From Ruminococcaceae bacterium UBA7075 (GTDB lineage Bacteria > Bacillota > Clostridia > Oscillospirales > Acutalibacteraceae): 63,756 nt of DNA. Shown one piece after another: positions 1-8,486 of this stretch (its first letter is position 1; every line of letters begins with the position of its first letter). Both the position numbers and the translations under genes were made by a program. The notes under the pieces were generated by a model. The model was not told where the DNA came from, searched no databases, and was given only the letters and a program-made list of their open reading frames with translations. Where the stretch lies: positions 1 to 63,756 of the forward strand of contig DKZL01000066.1 of the NCBI GenBank assembly GCA_002493635.1, in the 5' to 3' direction.

Positions 1-15
1 CAGCCCACCGGCTGC
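1..15 (-). repeat. Edge fragment of the ~100-nt post-stop repeat
   Basis: The first 15 bases are the reverse complement of the opening hairpin (GCAGCCGGTGGGCTG) of the repeat seen at 2949, 20332, 25502, 35469 and 56144. The body would lie to the left of the window, on the minus strand. Positions 16-201 hold an AT-rich stretch leading to the ribosome site of the first gene, with no other gene seen. Confidence 0.6.
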
Positions 16-201
16 TTTTTTATTTTATAGTAAAATATTGAAATTTATGTAGAACAATGGTAGAATTATACTTGTGAAATATAATATCAATTTTGTATAA
101 CCGCACAACTTTTCATATTATCAGCATTGTATTATTTATTTCATAATATTTTTCAGTGTAAAAAGAAGAATATGTCATACTATTTAAACGGAGTTATTAA
201 A

Positions 202-2094
202 ATGAAAAATTCAAAATTTGCAAAAATAATTGTTCTGACAGCCGTTATTTCGGCAATATCATTATTTTCTCTGATTACGGCCGGAGCAAAGGTTGCTGAC
301 ATAGACGGCGACAGCTCAATATCAATAGGAGATGTAACACAAATTCAAAAAGTAATAGCCGGATTAATCGCACCTTCGGAAACATTTTATGATATCGCCG
401 ATGTTAACGAAGATGGCAATGTAAATATAACCGACGTTACATATATTCAGAAATACATTGCCGGATTACTCAGTGATGAGCCTGCTACAGAGCCCTCTTC
501 CGAACCTGTTCCAACTGAAATAATTTATCCCTCTACCCTGTCCTTAAACAAAACAAGCATCACCCTCGGTACCGGCGAGGAATTCACCTTGACTGCCTAT
601 TGTGATATTGAGAATTACCGCTGTAGTTTTATGTCTGAAAATCCATCTGTCGCAACGGTAACTGATAATGGAGTAATTTCAGCAGTCGGTACGGGAACTT
701 CCGAAATCATCTGCAGCACAGAAAACGGATTAACCGCATCTTGTATAGTTACCGTTATGCCTATGGCAACAAGCATCACTCTTAACAAAAGCAGTCTTAC
801 ACTCGGAACAGGAGAGCAATTTGACCTTGACAGCACTGTCAACAGCGGAGCTGCCGCTTATTACAGATATTATTACTCGGACAATCCTGAGATTGTTTCA
901 GTAGAAAAAGAAGGCGGTCTTGCTACGGCAAAATCTTCGGGAACTGCAACAATTTCCTGTGTTATGAATAACGGCATAACCGCAAAATGTGTTATTACCG
1001 TTAAACCTATGGCAACAAGCATCACTCTTAACAAAAGCAGTCTTACACTCGGAACAGGAGAGCAATTTGATCTTGACAGCACCATCAACAGCGGAGCTGC
1101 CGCTTATCACAGATATTTTTACTCGGACGATCCATACATTGCCTCAGTAGAAAAAGAAGGCGGTCTTGTTACGGCAAAATCTTCGGGAACTGCAACAATT
1201 TCCTGTATTATGAATAACGGCATTGCCGCAAAATGTGTTATTACCGTTAAGCCAATGGCAACAAGCATCACTCTTAACAAAAGCAGTCTTACACTCAAGG
1301 TCGGAGAAAAATTCGACCTGGACAGCAGTGTAAACAGCCGAGCTGCCGCTTATTACAGATATTTTTACTCGGACGATCCATACATTGCCTCAGTAGAAAA
1401 AGGAGGCGGTCTTGTCACCGCAAAATCTTTGGGTACAACAACAATTTCCTGTGTTATGAATAACGGAATTGCCGCAAAATGTAAAGTTACTGTTTCAGGA
1501 AGTGCAGTTAAATGTATTGATATATCAACATGGCAAGGAAATGACGTTGATTTTAATAAGGTCAAAGCAAGCGGTATTGATTATGTAATTCTACGTGCAG
1601 GATACGGAAAAGAAACATATCAGAAAGATGATACCTTTGAAATAAACTATAAAAAAGCTAAAGAAGCAGGAATGAAAGTCGGGGCATATTGGTTCTCATA
1701 TGCTATGACGCCGAGTGAAGCCTCAAAGGAAGCTGACGCTTGTCTTTACTGTATAAAAGGAAAACAATTTGACCTGCCTGTTTATTACGATATGGAATAC
1801 GCACCTGCAATTACTCAGCTTAATAAAACGACTTATACAAATATGGCTTCAAGCTTTTGCAACAAGATTAAAAAATCAGGATATAAAGCGGGCGTATATG
1901 CAAGCGCATCAGTTTTTGGTTATCCGTTAGACTACGATACAATCGCTGACAGCTATTCTGTCTGGAATGCAGAATGGAACGACAATTATACTGTCAGCTG
2001 CGATATATGGCAATACACCGACAAAGGAAAAGTAAACGGAATATACGGAGATGTTGATTTAAGTTACATATATAATCTAAATATTGTAGGATAA
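202..2094 (+). CDS. Secreted dockerin / Ig-like / GH25 lysozyme-type protein
   Basis: A predicted secreted muramidase that cleaves peptidoglycan glycan strands. The ATG at 202 is chosen because an ACGGAG site precedes it and a signal peptide (about residues 1-28, ending ITAGAK) follows directly; the frame is open further upstream but without a good site. Residues about 31-90 are a type I dockerin with two Ca-binding repeats (DIDGDSSISIGDV and DVNEDGNVNITDV), so the enzyme probably docks on a cohesin scaffold. Residues about 109-435 hold four Ig-like (Big_2) repeats. Residues about 437-630 are a GH25 domain, with DISTWQG at the start and the catalytic-type D-x-E (YDMEYA, D529 and E531). An N-terminal dockerin is less common than a C-terminal one. 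The next gene starts 12 nt after the stop, suggesting an operon. Confidence 0.88.
   Translation: MKNSKFAKIIVLTAVISAISLFSLITAGAKVADIDGDSSISIGDVTQIQKVIAGLIAPSETFYDIADVNEDGNVNITDVTYIQKYIAGLLSDEPATEPSSEPVPTEIIYPSTLSLNKTSITLGTGEEFTLTAYCDIENYRCSFMSENPSVATVTDNGVISAVGTGTSEIICSTENGLTASCIVTVMPMATSITLNKSSLTLGTGEQFDLDSTVNSGAAAYYRYYYSDNPEIVSVEKEGGLATAKSSGTATISCVMNNGITAKCVITVKPMATSITLNKSSLTLGTGEQFDLDSTINSGAAAYHRYFYSDDPYIASVEKEGGLVTAKSSGTATISCIMNNGIAAKCVITVKPMATSITLNKSSLTLKVGEKFDLDSSVNSRAAAYYRYFYSDDPYIASVEKGGGLVTAKSLGTTTISCVMNNGIAAKCKVTVSGSAVKCIDISTWQGNDVDFNKVKASGIDYVILRAGYGKETYQKDDTFEINYKKAKEAGMKVGAYWFSYAMTPSEASKEADACLYCIKGKQFDLPVYYDMEYAPAITQLNKTTYTNMASSFCNKIKKSGYKAGVYASASVFGYPLDYDTIADSYSVWNAEWNDNYTVSCDIWQYTDKGKVNGIYGDVDLSYIYNLNIVG
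763..1500 (+). repeat. Tandem in-gene repeats of 246 bp encoding Ig-like domains
   Basis: The sequence ATGGCAACAAGCATCACTC recurs at 763, 1009 and 1255, an exact 246-bp (82-codon) period. Units one and two are nearly identical in DNA; the third is more divergent. This points to recent duplication of the Big_2 domain inside the GH25 gene. Confidence 0.9.
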
Positions 2095-2105
2095 ATTATA
2101 AAAAA

Positions 2106-2948
2106 ATGAAAGTAAAAACAAAGAGAAAGATAGATAAATTACTCAGAATTATAATTAAAACTACTAAAAAGCTTATTAGCTACAGAGTTACGGGCTATGT
2201 TTTACTTGCGGCTGTTGCGCTGATTGTTTTTATGATAATAATGTCGGTATCATCATGCAATAAACAGACAGAAAAAGCATCTGAAACTATTGAAACAACA
2301 GAAGCTTCCGCAACTATTCCCGACTCCTATAAAATATCGGGAGTACCTGTCATTCCACAAGATATACTTAAAGCAGGTTGTGAAACATATGCGTGCACAA
2401 TGCTCCTGCAATACTGGGGATTTGATATAAACGAAATTGAATTTGCCGATAATTATCTTATCACCCGTCCCGTATACTACGGCTACGGCGGTGAGCTTTA
2501 CGGTCCTGATATGAATTCTGCATACGCAGGAGACATCTACACGGGTTATGGAATAAATGCGCCTGCTATGGCTAAATGTATGAACAATTATTTAAAAACA
2601 ACAAAATCAGAGCTTAAAGCATATCCGCTTTCGGAGGTACCACTGGAAAAACTTTGTGAGGATTATATTTTAGATGGTAAACCTGTTATGTGCTGGGAAA
2701 CAACCAATATGGATGAACCGTATGTAAAAGCAAGCTGGATAGTTGATTATGTGGATGAAAACGCAAAATATGAAATCGGCGATACCGTAAGCTGGATGCA
2801 AAACGAGCATTGTATGGTGCTTGTCGGATATGATAAAGATAACTATTATTTCTGTGACTCTGTTGCAGGAAAGCTGGCGTTATATGACAAAAAAATTGCC
2901 GAAGAAAGATATTCCCAAATGGGTATGCAAGCAATTGTAATAAAGTAA
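2106..2948 (+). CDS. Membrane-anchored C39-like cysteine peptidase
   Basis: A protein of the peptidase C39-like (C39_2) type. A basic N-terminus is followed by one membrane segment (about residues 29-50, ending SVSSCNKQ), a Thr/Ser/Glu-rich linker, and a papain-like fold from about residue 78. Cys92 (in AGCETYACTM) and His235 (in NEHCMVLVGYD), followed by FCDSVAG, look like the catalytic Cys, His and Asp. The sequence SSCN could also be a lipobox-like site after the membrane segment. There is no ABC transporter beside it, so it is unlikely to be a bacteriocin-leader peptidase; its position 12 nt behind the GH25 gene suggests an extracytoplasmic partner in wall or protein processing. No strong ribosome site is seen. 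The substrate is unknown. Confidence 0.72.
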   Translation: MKVKTKRKIDKLLRIIIKTTKKLISYRVTGYVLLAAVALIVFMIIMSVSSCNKQTEKASETIETTEASATIPDSYKISGVPVIPQDILKAGCETYACTMLLQYWGFDINEIEFADNYLITRPVYYGYGGELYGPDMNSAYAGDIYTGYGINAPAMAKCMNNYLKTTKSELKAYPLSEVPLEKLCEDYILDGKPVMCWETTNMDEPYVKASWIVDYVDENAKYEIGDTVSWMQNEHCMVLVGYDKDNYYFCDSVAGKLALYDKKIAEERYSQMGMQAIVIK

Positions 2949-3040
2949 AAGCAGCCGGTGGGCTGCACTTATCCGGGCAGACAGCATCATATAGACATAC
3001 ACTTCTGTGCCTGACTGCTTTAAAGCAATTTCCTATAAAA
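2949..3040 (+). repeat. Post-stop repeat copy 1 (~95 nt)
   Basis: It begins one base after the peptidase stop codon. It opens with hairpin GCAGCC-GGT-GGGCTGC, continues with a CCGGGCAGACAGCATCATAT block and a TCTGTGCCTGACTGC block, and ends in CAATTTCCTATAAAAT. The middle blocks can pair (CGGGCA with TGCCTG, one wobble). Confidence 0.85.
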
Positions 3041-3041
3041 T

Positions 3042-3066
3042 ATCCCTCTGCACAATGCAGAGGGAT
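3042..3066. terminator. Bidirectional terminator between the C39 gene and the feo operon
   Basis: A perfect 10-bp stem (ATCCCTCTGC / GCAGAGGGAT) with a 5-nt loop. A T-rich run follows on the minus strand, so it can end the convergent transcripts. Confidence 0.75.
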
Positions 3067-3082
3067 AAAATTGTTTATACCA

Positions 3083-3238
3083 TTATTTTTTTCTTTTTCT
3101 ACTTCTTGAAGAACATATTTTTCCGCAACAGCTGCAATTACCATTACAACCATTGCCACGAGTTTTAAAAATGTATCTGACAGCAGCCAAAAAACAGACT
3201 GCGACTACTAATAGAATAATTACACTTAATATATCCAT
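3083..3238 (-). CDS. FeoB-associated Cys-rich membrane protein
   Basis: A 51-residue protein: one membrane helix (about residues 3-22) followed by a Cys-rich basic tail with C-NGNCSCCGKIC spacing. This matches the small FeoB-associated Cys-rich membrane protein family often found beside feoB. The ATG overlaps the feoB stop by one base (TAATG), which implies translational coupling; an upstream in-frame start exists but would lie inside feoB. Its role in ferrous iron uptake is inferred from family and position. Confidence 0.82.
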   Translation of the reverse strand: MDILSVIILLVVAVCFLAAVRYIFKTRGNGCNGNCSCCGKICSSRSRKRKK

Positions 3239-5610
3239 TATGCCCACCCCATTACTAATCCAAACGAATGCAGCAAAAATGCAGCAATCCAGGCTATCAG
3301 ACATTGCACAACCACAATTCCTGCCGCCCACTTTCCGCCTAACTCACGCTTAACCGACGTAATTGCGGCAACGCAGGGTGTATAAAGAAGCGTAAATACT
3401 AAAAATACAAGTGCAGTAAACGGTGTGAACAGATCTGAAAGCGCCTCCGTTGAACCTCCGAGCAAAACAGTAAGTGTTGAAACAACACTCTCCTTTGCAG
3501 TAAATCCGGTAATAAGAGCCGTTGAAATCTGCCAGCCCGAAAAACCGAGCGGTGCAAAAACCGGAGAGATAAAGCCTGCGATAATTGCAAGCAAACTGTT
3601 TTGTGACTCTGTAACAACATTAAGATGAATATCAAAGCTCTGCAAAAACCAGATTATGATTGTCGCTACAAAAATAACCGTAAATGCCCTTGATATAAAA
3701 TCCTTTGCCTTTTCCCAGAGCAGCTGCCATACATTTTTCAGTCCCGGCATACGATAATTCGGCAATTCCATAACAAAGGGAACGGGATCACCCTTGAATT
3801 TTGTTCCCTTAAGCAGATAAGCATATAATATACCTATTATAATGCCAGTAAAATACAATCCTATCATAACAAGCGTACCGTTCTGTGGAAAGAAGGCAGA
3901 AGTAAAAAGTGCATAAATAGGAAGCTTTGCCGAACAGCTCATAAACGGCGTAAGAAGAATTGTCATTTTGCGGTCACGCTCCGACGGCAGAGTTCTGCTT
4001 GCCATAACACCCGGCACTGTACATCCAAAACCGATAAGCATTGGCACAATACTTCGCCCCGACAAACCTATTTTACGCAAAAGCTTATCCATAACAAAGG
4101 CTACACGAGCCATATATCCGCTGTCCTCCAAAATTGAAAGAAAGAAAAACAGTGTTACAATTATCGGTAAAAAGCTAAGCACACTGCCAACGCCTGCAAA
4201 TACACCGTCAATTATCAGAGAATGAACCACATCGTTAATTCCATATGCCGTAAGACCTGTGTCAACAACACCTGTAAGCCATTCGATACCCATTTCAAGC
4301 AAATCTGAAAGATACGAACCGATTACTCCGAAGGTAAGCCAGAACACAAGTGCCATAATGCAGATAAATGACGGAATTGCTGTAAATCTGCCTGTCAACA
4401 CTTTGTCAATCTTAATGCTTCGTGCGTGTTCCTTGCTCTCCTTTGGTTTAATGACTGCCTCTTCACACACTTTGTCAATAAAGCTGAAACGCATATCGGC
4501 AATGGCGGCAGAACGGTCAAGCCCTCTTTCCTCCTCCATCTGCTGAATAATATGCTCGAGCATTTCTTTTTCATTTTTATCAAGATTCAGCTTTTCAAGG
4601 ACAATTTTATCTCCCTCTGCAAGCTTTGCGGCTGCAAATCTTACAGGAATATCCGCAGACTTTGCATGATCATCAATAAGATGCATAATTGCGTGCAAAC
4701 ATCGGTGCACGGCACCGTTATGTTCATCAGGCAGACAAAAATCCTTTCTTCCGGGTTTTTCCTGATAATGAGCAACATGAACAGCGTGGTCAATAAGCTC
4801 ACTGATACCCTCATTCTTTGAAGCAGATATGGGCACAACCGGAATACCAAGTATGTTTTCCATTTCATTAACCCTTATTGAGCCGCCGTTTTTGCGTACC
4901 TCGTCCATCATATTAAGCGCAAGTACCATCGGTATATTCAGCTCCATAAGCTGCATAGTCAGATATAAATTGCGCTCTATATTTGTTGCATCAACTATAT
5001 TTATTATTCCTTCAGGTTTATTGTTAAGCAAAAATTCACGGGTTACAAGCTCTTCGCTTGTATACGGCGACATAGAATAAATTCCCGGCAAATCCGTTAC
5101 CGTTGTATTGCCGTGTCCTTTGATTACACCGTCTTTTCTGTCAACGGTAACTCCCGGAAAATTACCGACATGCTGATTTGATCCCGTAAGCTGATTGAAT
5201 AAAGTTGTCTTGCCGCAATTCTGATTGCCTGCAAGCGCAAAATTCAGAACTCTGTTATTCGGCAAGGGCTTTCCACTGCATTTTTCGTGAAAAATACCTC
5301 CCTCACCCAAACCCGGATGCTTTGAGCTTTTTCCGGATTTTTTCTTGAATTCTGAAAATTTTATCACATTATCTTCTGTTTCTTTCTGAACATCATCTAT
5401 CAAAATCTTTTTTGCATCATCAAGACGCAGAGTCAATTCATAGTTATGTATTCTCAGTTCCATAGGATCGCCCATCGGTGCATACTTTACCATTGTAACA
5501 CGCACTCCCGGAATTAATCCCATATCAAGAAAATGTTGTCGCAGCGCACCTTCACCGCCGACTTTAATTACCCTTGCACTTTCTCCGATTTTTAATTCCC
5601 TAAGTTCCAC
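3238..5610 (-). CDS. feoB: Ferrous iron transporter: FeoA-FeoB fusion
   Basis: Imports Fe(II) across the cytoplasmic membrane. Residues about 1-75 are a FeoA (SH3-like) domain (LKIGESARVIKVGG), normally a separate protein, here fused to the front. From about residue 125 comes the FeoB G domain: P-loop GNQNCGKTTLFNQ, switch motif DLPGIYSM and base-recognition NMMD. It is followed by a helical GDI-like region and the multi-membrane permease with two gate domains, ending LLHSFGLVMGWA. The start is GTG at 5610 with AGAGGTG nine bases upstream. The small Cys-rich protein gene is translationally coupled at the 3' end. Iron control by Fur or DtxR is likely for the family, but no operator is recognised. 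Confidence 0.95.
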   Translation of the reverse strand: MELRELKIGESARVIKVGGEGALRQHFLDMGLIPGVRVTMVKYAPMGDPMELRIHNYELTLRLDDAKKILIDDVQKETEDNVIKFSEFKKKSGKSSKHPGLGEGGIFHEKCSGKPLPNNRVLNFALAGNQNCGKTTLFNQLTGSNQHVGNFPGVTVDRKDGVIKGHGNTTVTDLPGIYSMSPYTSEELVTREFLLNNKPEGIINIVDATNIERNLYLTMQLMELNIPMVLALNMMDEVRKNGGSIRVNEMENILGIPVVPISASKNEGISELIDHAVHVAHYQEKPGRKDFCLPDEHNGAVHRCLHAIMHLIDDHAKSADIPVRFAAAKLAEGDKIVLEKLNLDKNEKEMLEHIIQQMEEERGLDRSAAIADMRFSFIDKVCEEAVIKPKESKEHARSIKIDKVLTGRFTAIPSFICIMALVFWLTFGVIGSYLSDLLEMGIEWLTGVVDTGLTAYGINDVVHSLIIDGVFAGVGSVLSFLPIIVTLFFFLSILEDSGYMARVAFVMDKLLRKIGLSGRSIVPMLIGFGCTVPGVMASRTLPSERDRKMTILLTPFMSCSAKLPIYALFTSAFFPQNGTLVMIGLYFTGIIIGILYAYLLKGTKFKGDPVPFVMELPNYRMPGLKNVWQLLWEKAKDFISRAFTVIFVATIIIWFLQSFDIHLNVVTESQNSLLAIIAGFISPVFAPLGFSGWQISTALITGFTAKESVVSTLTVLLGGSTEALSDLFTPFTALVFLVFTLLYTPCVAAITSVKRELGGKWAAGIVVVQCLIAWIAAFLLHSFGLVMGWA

Positions 5611-5745
5611 AACATTTCACCTCTGTACTAATTCTAACATATTTATCAGAAAAAAGATATATCTATTATAAATTTAACATTTTCACGCTATATTAATACA
5701 TATGATAAAAAAGCTGTTTTTTGCTATAAAAGCCAAATGAATTGA

Positions 5746-5774
5746 TTGACTTTTATTGTGTGATTTTGTACAAT
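5746..5774 (+). promoter_or_regulatory. Promoter of the 5810 lipoprotein gene
   Basis: TTGACT, a 17-bp spacer and TACAAT, ending 35 bases before the start codon. Confidence 0.65.
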
Positions 5775-5809
5775 AAAAACATATTACTACAATCAAAGAA
5801 GGTATCTCT

Positions 5810-6355
5810 ATGTTTGGCAAAAGAAAATTTTTTGCGTTTTCCGTCTGCGCTGCACTCTTGATTTCTGTCTTGGCAGGATGCAATATTCACGGAAATACCG
5901 CACAACCGACAAGTGCTTCTGAGACGACTGCACAAATGACAACAGCTGCTCAGACCAGACAGACTGACAGCGATACAACGGACAACCTCATAGCAGAGGA
6001 GGAAAGCACCACTCCGAATACAGCATTATTTGCAGAGGTTTATGACGAATATACCGAAGCGCTTATTTCAAAAACTCCTGTTTTAATAAGCGAATTTACC
6101 GCTGAAGCAGGAAATTTTGCCGGAAGTGATTATACAACAGCTATTTTAGAAGAAAAAAAGGGAGAGCTTTCAGATATATTTAACGAGGGACTTGCAAGAT
6201 ATGTTATGATTGTCGGTGATACCGGTGCTGATAATGAAGAATATGAATATTGGCATAACAAGCTTGAGGCAATTTATAACGCTCAGGTTGAAGAACTTTT
6301 AAGCAGTTGTTCCGCACAAAACGGAATGGAACTCAGCGAGGATATGGATTATTAA
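5810..6355 (+). CDS. Lipoprotein of unknown function
   Basis: A 181-residue protein with a signal peptide and lipobox (LAGC, Cys at about residue 24), so probably lipid-anchored on the outer face of the membrane. A Thr/Ser-rich linker (about 25-60) is followed by an acidic, mostly helical domain with no recognised motif. AGAAGG precedes the ATG. It is transcribed alone, divergent from feoAB; function cannot be inferred. Confidence 0.7.
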   Translation: MFGKRKFFAFSVCAALLISVLAGCNIHGNTAQPTSASETTAQMTTAAQTRQTDSDTTDNLIAEEESTTPNTALFAEVYDEYTEALISKTPVLISEFTAEAGNFAGSDYTTAILEEKKGELSDIFNEGLARYVMIVGDTGADNEEYEYWHNKLEAIYNAQVEELLSSCSAQNGMELSEDMDY

Positions 6356-6369
6356 AATTGGTTTGCTTT

Positions 6370-6500
6370 ATTCACATAAGAACCATCCCCTACAATCGTT
6401 AAGAAAACTTCTGCTAAATTATATGAATCTTTCCTACGAATATCCAAATGAAAAGTATGCTGTTTACTATACAGCAGAAGTTTAAACTTCGGGAACAACA
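6370..6500. repeat. Intergenic repeat (CCATCCCCTAC / CCCGAAG family)
   Basis: Contains CCATCCCCTACA, TTATATGAATCTTTCC and an inverted pair ACTTCTGCT/AGCAGAAGT ending in AAACTTCGGG. The same words recur at 19460, 46302, 54147 and 63455. No gene is seen in 6356-6640. Confidence 0.6.
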
Positions 6501-6544
6501 CATTTATATTAAATTGAACTTATAAAACTGAGATAAAAAATATG

Positions 6545-6582
6545 AAAAGACACGCATAGTTAACAAACAATGCGTGTCTTTT
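6545..6582. terminator. Bidirectional terminator, lipoprotein gene / amtB
   Basis: Stem AAAAGACACGCAT / ATGCGTGTCTTTT with an intervening 12-nt loop; T-runs on both strands suit the two convergent genes. Confidence 0.75.
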
Positions 6583-6640
6583 CGTTTATGTGAATTAAAA
6601 AGGATAGGTTAAATAAATGTTTTTATTGCATAAGAATTAA

Positions 6641-8371
6641 TTACTCAACATCCTGCATTGCAGCATAACCTGTTTCACCTGTTCTTACCTTTACAACATC
6701 CTCAACATCATAGATGAATATTTTACCGTCACCTATATGTCCTGTGTAAAGTGCCTTGATAGCTGCATCAACAACTGACTGAACAGGAACCTTGCAAACA
6801 ACGATTTCTACCTTCATCTTAGGCAGCAGATTACTTTCAACTGCAACACCACGGTAATACTCTGCTTTACCCTTCTGAGCACCGCAGCCGAGTACCTGTG
6901 AAACTGTCATACCTGTAATGCCGAGTTTATCCATCTCTTCCTTGAGAGCCTCAAGTCTTGACTGCTTAAGAAGAATGTCAATCTTAGTAATCTTAACACC
7001 GTCTTCAGAAGCAATATCATACTTACCTGCAAGCTGAACAGGAACAGCCTGAGTAACAGGAACATTACCTTCAACATCAATGCTCTCGTCAAGTGACGCA
7101 ACGCCTACACCGATAGGTGCAAAGTCGGCATATGCACTGATAAGACCGTGTTCTGTAACATCCAGACCCTTCATTTCTTCTTCCTTAGAAGCACGGAGTC
7201 CGATTGTAGCCTTGATAAGCTTAAAGAAGATTGTCATTGTAACGATAGTCCACGCTGCAACTGCAAGCACGCCGAGGACCTGAATGCCAAGCTGTGTAAA
7301 TCCGCCGCCGTAGAAAAGACCTGTGATACCGTCCTGACCGTTGCCTGTTGCAAAAAGACCTACTGCAAGTGAACCCCAAAGACCGTTTACACCGTGTACT
7401 GCAACAGCACCTACAGGGTCATCAACCTTAAGCTTAATATCAATAAATTCAACTGCAACTACTACAAGGATACCTGCAACAATACCGATAATTGCTGCGC
7501 CGAGAGCATCAACATCTGCACAAGGAGCAGTGATTGCTACAAGACCTGCAAGTGAGCCGTTAAGCGACATTGAAACATCAGGCTTGCCATTCTTAATCCA
7601 TGTGAAAATCATAGTTGTGCATGTAGCAAGTGCAGGAGCGATTGTTGTTGTCATAAAAATCTGACCGAGGTTATCTGTTGTTGCAGCTGCCGCACCGTTG
7701 AATCCGTACCAGCCGAACCAAAGTATAAACACACCGAGTGCGCCGAGTGTAAGGCTGTGACCCGGAATAGCGTTTACCTTGCCGTTTTTGCCGTACTTAC
7801 CGATACGGGGACCAAGGATTAATGCGCCGATAAATGCTGAGATACCGCCAACCATATGAATTGCCGTAGAACCTGCAAAATCAATGAAGCCGAGCTGTGA
7901 AAGCCAGCCACCGCCCCAGATCCAGTGAGCTTCAATCGGGTAAACAACTGCCGAAATGATTACAGAATAAACACAGTATGAAATGAACTTTGTTCTTTCT
8001 GCCATTGCACCGGATACGATTGTGGCTGTTGTAGCACAGAACACCATATTAAATACGAAGTTGTGCCAGGGGAAATTGTTGAAGTCTGTGAAAATCTGTA
8101 AGTCAGGCTTACCAATCAAACCAAAAAAGGCATTTTCACCAAAAAGCAAACCAAAGCCGAGCAACATAAATACTACTGTACCAAGACAAAAGTCCATAAG
8201 GTTTTTCATAATGATGTTTCCGGCATTTTTTGCACGGGTAAAACCTGTTTCAACCATTGCAAAACCGCACTGCATAAAGAATACAAGTGCTGCACCTATC
8301 AGAAACCACACTCCCGAAGTACCGAAAATAGTACTGTTCAGAGCTTCTGAAACTAAATTCTCTACTCCCAT
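6641..8371 (-). CDS. amtB: Ammonium transporter fused to a PII-like regulator
   Basis: Residues about 1-410 form the Amt channel of about eleven membrane helices, with the conserved histidines in STAIHMVGG and AVHGVNGLWG. Residues about 450-576 form a GlnB/GlnK-type PII domain (ITKIDILLKQSRLEALKEEM, then GITGMTVSQVLGCGAQKG, GKIFIYDVEDVVKVRTGE). PII proteins normally plug the Amt pore as separate trimers; here the blocker is covalently attached. The T-loop keeps YYRG (Tyr46 equivalent) but has Val where enteric PII carries the uridylylated Tyr51. The ATG at 8371 is chosen because GGAGAG lies six bases before it. It follows glnN in the same direction after a hairpin. Confidence 0.93.
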   Translation of the reverse strand: MGVENLVSEALNSTIFGTSGVWFLIGAALVFFMQCGFAMVETGFTRAKNAGNIIMKNLMDFCLGTVVFMLLGFGLLFGENAFFGLIGKPDLQIFTDFNNFPWHNFVFNMVFCATTATIVSGAMAERTKFISYCVYSVIISAVVYPIEAHWIWGGGWLSQLGFIDFAGSTAIHMVGGISAFIGALILGPRIGKYGKNGKVNAIPGHSLTLGALGVFILWFGWYGFNGAAAATTDNLGQIFMTTTIAPALATCTTMIFTWIKNGKPDVSMSLNGSLAGLVAITAPCADVDALGAAIIGIVAGILVVVAVEFIDIKLKVDDPVGAVAVHGVNGLWGSLAVGLFATGNGQDGITGLFYGGGFTQLGIQVLGVLAVAAWTIVTMTIFFKLIKATIGLRASKEEEMKGLDVTEHGLISAYADFAPIGVGVASLDESIDVEGNVPVTQAVPVQLAGKYDIASEDGVKITKIDILLKQSRLEALKEEMDKLGITGMTVSQVLGCGAQKGKAEYYRGVAVESNLLPKMKVEIVVCKVPVQSVVDAAIKALYTGHIGDGKIFIYDVEDVVKVRTGETGYAAMQDVE

Positions 8372-8407
8372 TTTTATCTCTCCAATCAAAAAAATTTAAA
8401 TAAACAA

Positions 8408-8449
8408 ACGACGTGCAAATCTACTTATAACAAATAGATTACACGTCGT
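8408..8449 (-). terminator. Hairpin between glnN and amtB
   Basis: Arms ACGACGTGCAAATCTA and TAGATTACACGTCGT (one bulge) with an 11-nt loop. On the minus strand it is followed by T-rich sequence and lies 37 nt before the amtB start. It is either the glnN terminator or an attenuator that lowers amtB expression. Confidence 0.7.
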
Positions 8450-8486
8450 TGTGTTAAACGATATTTATTTTTTTACTTCTGAGATT

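Noticed and set aside
615..1565. Several minus-strand open frames opposite the GH25 gene
   Set aside because: They are antisense shadows repeated with the 246-bp coding repeats and have no ribosome sites.
2106..2948. Bacteriocin export peptidase
   Set aside because: The C39-like protein has no ABC transporter domain and no precursor peptide gene nearby.
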